Both the position numbers and the translations under genes were made by a program. This document shows, one piece after another, positions 41,764 through 49,278 of a DNA stretch of 64,000 nt (position 1 is its first letter; the number at the start of each line of letters is the position of its first letter). The notes beneath the pieces were generated by a model. It worked only from the letters and a program-made list of their open reading frames with translations. It did no database searches and was not told where the DNA came from. Source of the DNA: Arthrobacter sp. D5-1 (GTDB lineage: Bacteria > Actinomycetota > Actinomycetes > Actinomycetales > Micrococcaceae); contig NZ_CP014571.1 of NCBI RefSeq assembly GCF_017357425.1, forward strand, positions 2,604,001 through 2,668,000, in the 5' to 3' direction.

Positions 41764-42596
41764 CAGCCGCTGAGGGCACGTTTCAGGGGAGCCTGCCGGT
41801 ACACGTAGCTGCCGTGGTCCACGAATCCAGCCTGCGTGTACAGCGCCTGTGCCCCGTGGTTGGCGGCCGTGACCAAAAGCCAGACCCCCTTGAGATCCCG
41901 CCCGGCACCGGCATGCAGCAACGCGGCCAGCACCTGGGCGGCGTATCCGCGCCGGCGGTGCCTGGCAGACGTCGCCATACCGTAGATACCACCCCAGCCA
42001 TCAACCAGGGCGAGGCGCCCGACGGCGGCGGGGACGCCGTCGTCGTCCCTCACCATTGCGTACAGCGCCGGGCAGCCGGTGAGGATCCTGTGAGCGACCG
42101 ATAATTCGGCCTCACCCCCGCGGCCATCGACGGACCACCAGAGACTGAGCCATCCCTCAGAAGGCAGTTCGAGCATCTCCACCGTCGGTTGGCAGGACGG
42201 CAATGAGTCCAGGCCGCGGAGCATGATCTTCGTTTCGGACTGCCGGGTGAAGCGGCGGCGGTCCAGGAGATCATTGAGGGCAGCACTGCGGGAGTCATCG
42301 AACACTTGGAAAATCAATGGCAGACGGCGGCGCCGGTACCACTCCGATGCGGCGGTGACGGATCGCTCAAGGTCAGCGGCAGACTCCAGGCCGGTGGCCA
42401 CTGCATGACTGTCTGCACTGCCTGCACTTTTTGCACTGTCTGCCGGGTTGGCCGGCCACACAGAATTGGCCCGTTGCGTCACCCCGTTCGAAGCACGAAG
42501 CACCCACTTCACCGTGCCTTCGCCAACAAGGTCTTCACGCTCAAGGGCCGGCCAGGCCTTATCCATGAGCGTTTCCAGCACGGTTTGCTCCAGCAT
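41760..42596 (-). CDS. GNAT-family N-acetyltransferase
   Basis: A 278-residue protein whose C-terminal half (about 165-270) is a GNAT domain: IYGMATSARHRRRGYAAQVLAALL contains the acetyl-CoA pyrophosphate-binding RHRRRGYA motif, followed by LLVTAANHGAQALYTQAGFVDHGSYVYR. The N-terminal half resembles a second, degenerate GNAT-like fold with a low-complexity Ala/Asp/Ser stretch (NPADSAKSAGSADSHAVA). The substrate is unknown. Its stop overlaps the stop of the convergent acVLRF1-like gene by 3 bases. It lies downstream of aspS behind a terminator hairpin and probably has its own promoter. Confidence 0.85.
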   Translation of the reverse strand: MLEQTVLETLMDKAWPALEREDLVGEGTVKWVLRASNGVTQRANSVWPANPADSAKSAGSADSHAVATGLESAADLERSVTAASEWYRRRRLPLIFQVFDDSRSAALNDLLDRRRFTRQSETKIMLRGLDSLPSCQPTVEMLELPSEGWLSLWWSVDGRGGEAELSVAHRILTGCPALYAMVRDDDGVPAAVGRLALVDGWGGIYGMATSARHRRRGYAAQVLAALLHAGAGRDLKGVWLLVTAANHGAQALYTQAGFVDHGSYVYRQAPLKRALSGC

Positions 42597-42636
42597 CCGG
42601 CAGCACCTTTCGTTGAGGGAGTCTTGGGGAGAAACG

Positions 42637-42670
42637 CCAAAGGCCCTCCACCGGAGTGGAGAGCCTTTGG
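42637..42670 (-). terminator. Terminator after aspS
   Basis: CCAAAGGC (42637-42644) pairs with GCCTTTGG (42663-42670), and the inner CCTCCAC/GTGGAG segments extend the stem. On the minus strand GTTTCTCC follows. It lies 9 bases after the aspS stop codon and before the GNAT gene. Confidence 0.75.
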
Positions 42671-42678
42671 GTGACCGT

Positions 42679-44472
42679 TTAGACGGTGGTGGTTTCCGGC
42701 TTGGCTGCAGGTTTGGCTTCCGGCTTGAAGTCGACGCCTGCCTCCTTGCGCTGCTGCGGAGTGATCGGTGCAGGAGCGGCAGTCAGGGGGTCGTAGCCGT
42801 TGCCCGACTTCGGGAACGCAATAACATCGCGGATGGATTCCACACCGGCGAGCAAAGCAACAACGCGATCCCAGCCCAAGGCCATTCCGCCGTGCGGAGG
42901 TGCACCGTACTTGAAGCCCTCCAGCAGGAAGCCGAACTTGGTTTCGGCGTCTTCCTTGTCAAGCCCCATGAGCTGGAAGACCCGTTCCTGCACTTCGCGC
43001 TGGTGGATACGGATGGAACCGCCACCGATCTCGTTGCCGTTGCAAACGATGTCATAGGCATACGACAGTGCGGATTCCGGGTCCTGGTCGAAGGTGTCCA
43101 GGAATTCCGGCTTGGGCGAGGTGAACGCGTGGTGCACAGCCGTCCACTGCCCTCCACCCACAGCTACGTCACCGGAAGCGACAGCTGCGGCGGCGGGCTC
43201 GAACATGGGAGCGTCCACGATCCAGACAAACGCCCAGTCGTTGGGGTCGATCAGGCCGGTACGGTGACCAATCTCCACGCGGGCAGCACCGAGCAGGGCG
43301 CGTGCCGCTGACTTCTCACCGGCGGCGAAGAAAATGCAGTCACCAGGCTTGGCGCCCACGGCGTCGGCCAGTCCGGCACGCTCTTCTTCCGTGAGGTTCT
43401 TGGCAACGGGGCCGGCGAGCTCGCCGTCCTCCTTGAAGAGCACGTAGGCAAGGCCCTTGTGTCCACGCTGCTTGGCGAATTCCTGCCAGCCGTCCAGCGT
43501 ACGGCGGGGCTGCGAAGCTCCGCCGGGCATGACCACTGCGCCGACGTACGGTGCCTTGAACACGCCGAAGTTGGTGTCCTTGAAGAACTCCGTAAGCTCA
43601 GTCAGCTCCACACCGAAGCGAAGGTCCGGCTTGTCCGAGCCGTACTTGGCCATGGCATCCAGGTACGTCATGCGGCGGATCGGGGTGGGGATCTCAACGT
43701 CGATGAGCTGCCACAGAGCCTTGACGATTGCCTCGCCCAGCTCAATGACATCGTCCTGGTCCACGAAACTGGCTTCGATGTCGAGCTGGGTGAACTCCGG
43801 CTGGCGGTCCGCACGGAAATCCTCGTCGCGGTAGCAACGGGCAATCTGGTAGTACTTCTCAAAGCCACCCACCTGGAGCAGCTGCTTGAAAAGCTGCGGC
43901 GACTGCGGCAGGGCGTACCAGGAACCCGGCGCCAGACGTGCCGGGACAACGAAGTCGCGGGCGCCTTCCGGCGTCGAACGCGTCAGCGTGGGTGTCTCAA
44001 TTTCGACGTAGCCACGCTGGTGCAGCAGTTCGCGGGCCACACGGTTGGCCTCCGAACGCAGACGCATGTTGCGGGCGGGGCCGGGACGACGAAGGTCCAG
44101 GTAACGGTGCTTAAGGCGTGCTTCCTCGCCAACTTCAACGTGTTCGTCGATCTGGAACGGAAGTGGCTCAGAGGTGTTGAGGATGACCACCTTGTCAGCG
44201 ATCACCTCGATGTCACCCGTCGCCAGAGCCGGGTTTTCGTTGCCTTCGGGACGCTTGTTGACGGTACCCGTCACCTGCAGGACGTACTCGTTCCGCAGGC
44301 CATGGAAGACCTCTTCCTCACGGACTACCACCTGGGCGACACCGGACGCGTCACGCAGGTCAACGAATGCAACGCCACCGTGATCACGGCGGCGGCCCAC
44401 CCAGCCGGCCAGGGTAACGGTTTGTCCAATGTGCTCGGAGCGAAGTGATCCGAGGTCATGTGTGCGCAGCAC
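42679..44472 (-). CDS. aspS: Aspartyl-tRNA synthetase
   Basis: Class IIb synthetase of 597 residues. It has the N-terminal OB fold ([26 protein letters not shown]), motif 2 [28 protein letters not shown], the bacterial GAD insertion (about 300-410), and motif 3 [15 protein letters not shown]. Whether it also charges tRNA-Asn cannot be read from this window. GTG 44472 is chosen because AAAGGA is placed correctly before it and homology begins there. It follows hisS on the same strand across a stem-loop, a conserved pairing. Confidence 0.97.
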   Translation of the reverse strand: MLRTHDLGSLRSEHIGQTVTLAGWVGRRRDHGGVAFVDLRDASGVAQVVVREEEVFHGLRNEYVLQVTGTVNKRPEGNENPALATGDIEVIADKVVILNTSEPLPFQIDEHVEVGEEARLKHRYLDLRRPGPARNMRLRSEANRVARELLHQRGYVEIETPTLTRSTPEGARDFVVPARLAPGSWYALPQSPQLFKQLLQVGGFEKYYQIARCYRDEDFRADRQPEFTQLDIEASFVDQDDVIELGEAIVKALWQLIDVEIPTPIRRMTYLDAMAKYGSDKPDLRFGVELTELTEFFKDTNFGVFKAPYVGAVVMPGGASQPRRTLDGWQEFAKQRGHKGLAYVLFKEDGELAGPVAKNLTEEERAGLADAVGAKPGDCIFFAAGEKSAARALLGAARVEIGHRTGLIDPNDWAFVWIVDAPMFEPAAAAVASGDVAVGGGQWTAVHHAFTSPKPEFLDTFDQDPESALSYAYDIVCNGNEIGGGSIRIHQREVQERVFQLMGLDKEDAETKFGFLLEGFKYGAPPHGGMALGWDRVVALLAGVESIRDVIAFPKSGNGYDPLTAAPAPITPQQRKEAGVDFKPEAKPAAKPETTTV

Positions 44473-44499
44473 AGCATTCCTTTCAGCATGAAATTTATA

Positions 44500-44522
44500 G
44501 GGACCGCTGCAATGGCGGTCCC
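44500..44522 (-). terminator. Stem-loop between hisS and aspS
   Basis: GGGACCGC (44500-44507) pairs over 8 bp with GCGGTCCC (44515-44522). On the minus strand TATAAATTT follows, which could act as a weak terminator tail or as the -10 region of a local aspS promoter. It lies 28 bases before the aspS start. Confidence 0.5.
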
Positions 44523-44583
44523 GTCCGAGTTTACCCGCCCCGGCCGCGGCTCCCGCCAAACGGCGGAACAAGCGATGCCGGTA

Positions 44584-45930
44584 TCAGGCGGTGGTGACGC
44601 GGACGTGCAAGTCCTCTTCCGCCGGCGTCCATTCTGCGGGGTCGGCGTCAACCTGCTCACCGGTGCGGATGTCCTTGACTTGGTGTTTGCCGTCGTCGTC
44701 GGTAAACCACACAAACGGGATACCGCGCCGGTCGGCGAACTTGATCTGTTTGCCGAACTTCTCGGCTTTTGCAGCAACTTCGGTCGCGATGCCCCTCCCC
44801 CGCAGTTGTGCCGCGATATCCTGCGCGGAAGACCAGCTGTCGTCCGTATTCAAGGCAACCAGTACCGCTGTGGGGACCGAGCGCGATGCCGTCGCCAGTT
44901 CCTGGCTAAGGATGCGCGATACGAGGCGCGTCACACCGATGGAAAGGCCGACGCCGGGGAACTTGCGGTTGCCCTTGCTGGCCAGGGCGTCATAGCGGCC
45001 ACCGGAGCAAATGGAACCGAGCTGCTCATGGCCCACCAGCACGGTTTCGACGACAGTTCCGGTGTAGTAATCCAAGCCGCGGGCGATGCTCAAATCGGCA
45101 ACCACCTTTCCCGGGGCACGCTGTACGGCCGCCTGGATGACCTGCTCCAGCTCGTTGAGCCCTTCCTCCAGGAGCTCATCGGTGACGCCCAGGGCGCGGA
45201 CCTGCTGGACGAAGGAGGTGTCCTCAGTGCGGATACGAGCCAGTTCCAAGGCCAGTCCGGCTTGCTCGTCCGTGGCACCAAGCTCGCTCTTCAACAGCTC
45301 TGCCACCCTCGCAGCGCCGATCTTTTCCAGTTTGTCGATGCTGCGCAGGACCCCGGCAGTGTCCGCCAGGCCGATCCCGCGATAGAAACCCTCGGCCAGC
45401 TTCCGGTTGTTGATCCGGAGCCGGAAATCCGGAATCGGCAACGCGCTCAATGCCTCGGCAATGACCAGGGCAATCTCGACGTCGTAGCGGAACGGAAGCT
45501 CGCCGTCGCCCACCACATCGATGTCCGCCTGGGTGAACTCACGGGCGCGGCCTTCCTGCGGCCGCTCGCCACGCCACACCTTCTGGATCTGGTAGCGGCG
45601 GAATGGGAATGCCAGGTAGCCGGCGTTCTCCACCACGTAACGGGCGAAGGGAACAGTCAGGTCGAAGTGCAGTGCCAAGGCGTTGGGATCCGCTTTATCT
45701 GACTTCGCAGCCTCACCCTCGTCATCCTGGAGCCGGCTCAGCCCGTAAACCTCTTTGTCGATCTCGCCTTTGCGGAGCAGCTGCCCCACAGTTTCCACTG
45801 CCCTGGTCTCGATGGACGAAAACCCATGCAACTCGAAAGTCTTGCGGAGCGTATCCAGCACGTGGAGCTCCACCAACCGCTCCTGGGGAAGCCACTCGGG
45901 GAATCCGGACAGGGAGGCGGTACGTGCCAT
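44584..45930 (-). CDS. hisS: Histidyl-tRNA synthetase
   Basis: Class IIa synthetase of 448 residues charging tRNA-His. Motif 2 is in YRRYQIQKVWRGERPQEGRAREFTQADID-type sequence near residue 110. The histidine-specific motifs ARGLDYYTG and SICSGGRYDALASKG are present, followed by the anticodon-binding domain. ATG 45930 follows GAGGAGACATTTCCACC. The leader between 45931 and about 46060 contains several hairpins, two of which share a strand. Confidence 0.97.
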   Translation of the reverse strand: MARTASLSGFPEWLPQERLVELHVLDTLRKTFELHGFSSIETRAVETVGQLLRKGEIDKEVYGLSRLQDDEGEAAKSDKADPNALALHFDLTVPFARYVVENAGYLAFPFRRYQIQKVWRGERPQEGRAREFTQADIDVVGDGELPFRYDVEIALVIAEALSALPIPDFRLRINNRKLAEGFYRGIGLADTAGVLRSIDKLEKIGAARVAELLKSELGATDEQAGLALELARIRTEDTSFVQQVRALGVTDELLEEGLNELEQVIQAAVQRAPGKVVADLSIARGLDYYTGTVVETVLVGHEQLGSICSGGRYDALASKGNRKFPGVGLSIGVTRLVSRILSQELATASRSVPTAVLVALNTDDSWSSAQDIAAQLRGRGIATEVAAKAEKFGKQIKFADRRGIPFVWFTDDDGKHQVKDIRTGEQVDADPAEWTPAEEDLHVRVTTA

Positions 45931-45984
45931 GGTGGAAATGTCTCCTCGAAGAAAGCTGACGCTGGTATGGGACCCACAGCTTTA

Positions 45985-46016
45985 AAACGCCCGTACGGCG
46001 TTTACAGGGCGGGCGT
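45985..46016 (-). promoter_or_regulatory. Mutually exclusive hairpins in hisS leader
   Basis: On the minus strand AAACGCC (46003 to 45997) can pair with GGCGTTT (45991 to 45985), giving a hairpin followed by TAAAG that resembles a weak terminator. The same downstream strand can instead pair as CGGGCGT (45993 to 45987) with ACGCCCG (46016 to 46010). The two folds exclude each other, as in attenuators. No His-rich leader ORF is apparent. Confidence 0.35.
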
Positions 46017-46028
46017 CCAGCCGGTCAT

Positions 46029-46059
46029 GCATAAACTATGTGCGGCAGCCAGTTTATGC
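46029..46059. promoter_or_regulatory. Inverted repeat between hisS and cyclophilin gene
   Basis: GCATAAACT (46029-46037) is perfectly inverted as AGTTTATGC (46051-46059), with a 13-base spacer. It lies in the 208-base divergent region, 80 bases before the cyclophilin start and about 100 bases before hisS. It may be an operator or a leader hairpin. Confidence 0.4.
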
Positions 46060-46138
46060 TTTCCGCGCGTGCACATCTAATGCAGCATGCCCGGGTTCCT
46101 GTCGGCGGCCCCGGAAGTGGACACAATCAGGAGGACTC

Positions 46139-46933
46139 TTGGCAACAAGGTCGCGGGATGACCGCGAAGCGAAACGGCGCATCAGGCAGATGGAAGCCAA
46201 GCGTGCCCTGCGGCAGGAACAGGGCAAGCGGCGCAAACGCGACAACACCATCGCTGTTGGCGCAGGTGCCGCAGCGGTGGTTCTGGCCGTCGTGCTGCAA
46301 CTGACGGTCTTCAGCTCCAACCCCACCGAAGCGGAGTTCGCCGCAGCAGAAGCCGGGCTCAGCTCTCCGTCCGCTTCGCCGTCTGCCTCTAACAGTTCGG
46401 ACATTCCCAGCCCGGACACAGCCGCTGGAAAAACGTTCACCGGCGAGCTCGCGTTGAACAGCGGAGTGGTCGGCGTTGAACTGAACGGAACGGCTGCACC
46501 CCAGGCCGCGGCAGTGTTCAAGTCACTCAGCGACTCCAGCTACTACAACGGGAAGTTCTGCCACCGCCTGACGACCTCGGAAACCTTCGGGCTGCTGCAG
46601 TGCGGCGCCCCGTCCGAAGACGGCGCGGACGACCCCAACTACCGATGGGGTCCGCTGGAAAACACGCCCGCAGACAACAAGTACCCTGCGGGGACGATAG
46701 CCGTGGCCCGCAGCGGGAACAACGCCTATGGCAACGGGCACCAGTTCTTCATCGTCTACAAGGACACCACCATTCCTGCTGACACGGCCGGTGGGTACAC
46801 CGTAGTGGGCAAGGTAACCAGCGGGCTGGACGTAGTTACCAACATCGCCGCCGCAGGCCTGAAAACCGGCGAAAGCACCAGTGACGGCGCCCCTGTGGCA
46901 CCTGTCACGATAGACTCGTTTTCTCTGAAGTAA
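46139..46933 (+). CDS. Membrane-anchored cyclophilin-type peptidyl-prolyl isomerase
   Basis: A 264-residue protein with a strongly basic cytoplasmic N terminus (residues 1-36), one membrane span (about 37-58, AVGAGAAAVVLAVVLQLTVF), a Ser/Pro-rich linker and an extracytoplasmic cyclophilin domain from about residue 95. Active-site equivalents visible are the Arg in KFCHRLT and GHQFFIVYKD. The usual QGGDP is changed to QCGAP, so activity may be reduced. The start is TTG 46139, because AGGAGG lies 5 bases upstream and no ATG fits. Divergent from hisS and followed by the DUF349 gene, an order common in Actinobacteria. Confidence 0.88.
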   Translation: MATRSRDDREAKRRIRQMEAKRALRQEQGKRRKRDNTIAVGAGAAAVVLAVVLQLTVFSSNPTEAEFAAAEAGLSSPSASPSASNSSDIPSPDTAAGKTFTGELALNSGVVGVELNGTAAPQAAAVFKSLSDSSYYNGKFCHRLTTSETFGLLQCGAPSEDGADDPNYRWGPLENTPADNKYPAGTIAVARSGNNAYGNGHQFFIVYKDTTIPADTAGGYTVVGKVTSGLDVVTNIAAAGLKTGESTSDGAPVAPVTIDSFSLK

Positions 46934-46999
46934 CCAGCTCCAGGCCCCGGCCCGGGGTGCATTACCTGAGCAGTCCCTCCAAGCGAAAGACTTTTAGCG

Positions 47000-48580
47000 G
47001 TGACAGACAGTCAGAAATCCGACGAAACAGCAGTAGTGGCCAACGAAGAAGAAGCAGTCGAGGCGACCAGCCCCGACCATGTGGAAACCTCCGTCGCGCC
47101 GGCAGCTGCACAAGAACCAGCGCCTGTTGATGAGGCAGCAGCCGGGGCCGAAGCAGCAGCCGGGGACAAACCGGAACCTTCAGCGACGCCCGAGGCCGAA
47201 GCAGCCGCAAGCGAGCCGGCCGCACCGCGACCTGCCCCGTCCGCTGCCCCAACACCTGCAGCGCTTGCGGCCCGCCCCAAGGCTCCCGCCGCCGTCGTTC
47301 CCGCTGCCCCGGCCGTGTCCGCCGCGTCGCTCGCCGAGGCAGCCAAGTGGGGCCGCGCCGAAGGTGATGGCCACGTGTTCCTGACGCTGGATGGTGACGA
47401 GATCGCCGTCGGCCAATACCCGGGGGTCAGTCCCGACGAAGCCCTGGGTTACTTCGCCCGGAAGTTCGACGACATTATTGCCCAGGTGGTCCTGCTGGAA
47501 CACCGTGTTGAGTCCAAGGCCCCGGCCACGGACATGCAAAAGACCGTCACTCATCTCCGCGAACAACTTGCAGAGCGCACCATGGTGGGCGATATCCGGT
47601 CTGCGGAAGCACGCCTGGACGCCCTTTCCACCCAGATCGTGGAGCTGGAAAAGTCGGAGAAGGCAGCACACGAGGCCGTGCGGGCCGGCGAACTCGCTGC
47701 ACGCGAAGCGATAGTGTCCGAAGCCGAATCCATTGCCGGACAGGATCCTGCCCAGATTCAATGGAAGACCTCCAGCGCCCGCATGAACGAGTTGTTTGAA
47801 ACCTGGAAGGCGGCGCAGAAGAGCGGCGTACGCCTGGGCCGCAGCAATGAGGACGCATTGTGGAAGCGGTTCCGTTCGGCCCGCACAGTCTTTGACCGTC
47901 ACCGCCGCGCCTACTTCTCACAGCTTGACAGCAACAATTCAGCAGCGAAGTCCGCCAAGGAAGCGCTGATCGCCGAGGCTGAAGCCCTCTCCTCTTCCAC
48001 CGATTGGGGATTCGCCGCCGGTGAATACCGCAGGCTGATGGACCAGTGGAAAGCCACCCCCCGGGCGAGCCGCAAGGATGACGACGCATTGTGGGGCCGC
48101 TTCCGCGCCGCCCAGGATGTCTTCTTCAGCAACCGCCAGGCGGCCAACGACCAGATCGACCAGGAGTACACCGCCAACCTGGTGGTCAAGGAGCAGCTGG
48201 TAGCTGAAGCGCAGGCCCTGCTTCCCATCAAGGACCTCAACGCAGCCAAGAAGGCCCTCCAGTCCATCAGGGACCGCTGGGAAGATGCCGGCAAGGTTCC
48301 GCGAGGGGACATGGGTCGCATCGAGGCCGGACTCCGCAAGGTTGAAGACGCCGTCAAGGAAGCCGAAGAAGAGAAGTGGCGCCGGAGCAACCCGGAGACC
48401 AAGGCGCGCACCAACAGCGCCCTCTCGCAACTCGAAGCTGCCATCGCCGGCCTTAAGGATGACCTCGAGAAGGCTGAAAAGGCAGGCGACCAGCGCCGCA
48501 TCAAGACTGCCCGCGAGGCCTTGGAGGCCCGCCAGGCGTGGCTGGACCAGATTCAGCGCTCTGCAAGCGATCTCGCCTAG
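47000..48580 (+). CDS. DUF349 domain-containing protein
   Basis: A 526-residue protein. Residues 1-115 are a low-complexity tail rich in Ala, Pro and Glu. The rest is a helical, probably coiled-coil structure with DUF349 repeats: EDALWKRFRSARTVFDRHR near residue 285 and DDALWGRFRAAQDVFFSNR near 362, 77 residues apart, then a charged C-terminal helix. No membrane span or signal peptide. Function of DUF349 proteins is not established. GTG 47000 has GAAAG upstream. It lies 66 bases after the cyclophilin gene on the same strand. Confidence 0.85.
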   Translation: MTDSQKSDETAVVANEEEAVEATSPDHVETSVAPAAAQEPAPVDEAAAGAEAAAGDKPEPSATPEAEAAASEPAAPRPAPSAAPTPAALAARPKAPAAVVPAAPAVSAASLAEAAKWGRAEGDGHVFLTLDGDEIAVGQYPGVSPDEALGYFARKFDDIIAQVVLLEHRVESKAPATDMQKTVTHLREQLAERTMVGDIRSAEARLDALSTQIVELEKSEKAAHEAVRAGELAAREAIVSEAESIAGQDPAQIQWKTSSARMNELFETWKAAQKSGVRLGRSNEDALWKRFRSARTVFDRHRRAYFSQLDSNNSAAKSAKEALIAEAEALSSSTDWGFAAGEYRRLMDQWKATPRASRKDDDALWGRFRAAQDVFFSNRQAANDQIDQEYTANLVVKEQLVAEAQALLPIKDLNAAKKALQSIRDRWEDAGKVPRGDMGRIEAGLRKVEDAVKEAEEEKWRRSNPETKARTNSALSQLEAAIAGLKDDLEKAEKAGDQRRIKTAREALEARQAWLDQIQRSASDLA

Positions 48581-48602
48581 CGCTTCTGGCAAGGCACTAC
48601 CG

Positions 48603-48644
48603 CAGGCTCCGTTCCGGTTATCCACATAACCGGAACGGAGCCTG
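48603..48644 (+). terminator. 19-bp perfect stem-loop after DUF349 gene
   Basis: CAGGCTCCGTTCCGGTTAT (48603-48621) pairs without mismatch with ATAACCGGAACGGAGCCTG (48626-48644) around a CCAC loop. It starts 22 bases after the stop codon. No T-run follows (TACTGCTTGG), yet the stem is exceptionally strong, so it is probably a terminator or a 3'-end protecting structure. Confidence 0.65.
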
Positions 48645-48678
48645 TACTGCTTGGGCGGCGGCGCGGAATGATCAGTGG

Positions 48679-49278
48679 ATGGACCCCGCTGCCGCCGCCC
48701 CGCACTTATCGGAGCCGGCCATCCCAGAGCTGTACTCCCCCCATCGGATCTTCACGTGGAACGAACTCCAGGGCATGGCCTTCGACGGCATCCTGCTGCC
48801 GCTCTACGGGAAGAGTTACGCCTCGCCGGGCACCGCTGTCACCCATCGCCTCCGGGCCCGCGCAGCAGCCCTCACAGTTCCGGAACGGATCCGGACCAAA
48901 GTAGTTGCCGGCCGCCTCACGGCCGCGTGGATCTACGGCTGCGCGAACCCTCCGGAGCGCCTGTCGCTCCTGGTTGATGCGAAGCACCGCATTTCAAGTC
49001 TGCGCGGAAGCACCGCCTGCAGCCTCCACGAGGTCCGGCTTGGTCAAATGGACGTAGTGAGTCTGGGCGGGATGCTGGTGAGCAGCCCGCTCCGCACCGC
49101 AGCTGACATCGCCTTGCACGTGGAAAGTGACCGCGCCCTGCCTGCCCTGAGGCGTCTCCTGGCCAAGGATGACCTGGGAATCCGGTTGAGACTCCTCACG
49201 CTGGCCGTGGAGGCAACACCGCGCGTTCCCCACAAGCGGCGTGCGCTGGCCACCCTTGCACACCTTGCTTCCGGCTAG
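48679..49278 (+). CDS. AbiEi-antitoxin-like protein, no toxin partner
   Basis: A 199-residue protein with the block order of AbiEi-type (type IV toxin-antitoxin) antitoxin domains: [17 protein letters not shown] in the place of the winged-helix wing, [25 protein letters not shown] in the place of the SAAWLHG block, and [27 protein letters not shown] near the C terminus. No nucleotidyltransferase toxin (AbiEii) follows; rel is convergent with overlapping ends (4 bases). ATG 48679 is the best start, with weak ribosome-binding sequence. The family call is tentative; such orphan genes are frequent in Actinobacteria and their roles are unclear. Confidence 0.5.
   Translation: MDPAAAAPHLSEPAIPELYSPHRIFTWNELQGMAFDGILLPLYGKSYASPGTAVTHRLRARAAALTVPERIRTKVVAGRLTAAWIYGCANPPERLSLLVDAKHRISSLRGSTACSLHEVRLGQMDVVSLGGMLVSSPLRTAADIALHVESDRALPALRRLLAKDDLGIRLRLLTLAVEATPRVPHKRRALATLAHLASG

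Noticed and set aside
42420..42470. Short CTGC/ACTG-rich repeat inside the GNAT gene as a possible CRISPR or microsatellite
   Set aside because: The units are irregular, few and in frame with a low-complexity Ala/Asp/Ser stretch.
45931..46138. T-box or His leader peptide in the hisS leader
   Set aside because: No T-box-like sequence and no run of His codons in short ORFs; only the competing hairpins remain.
48679..49278. Complete AbiE toxin-antitoxin system
   Set aside because: Only an AbiEi-like protein is present; no AbiEii-type nucleotidyltransferase is encoded next to it.
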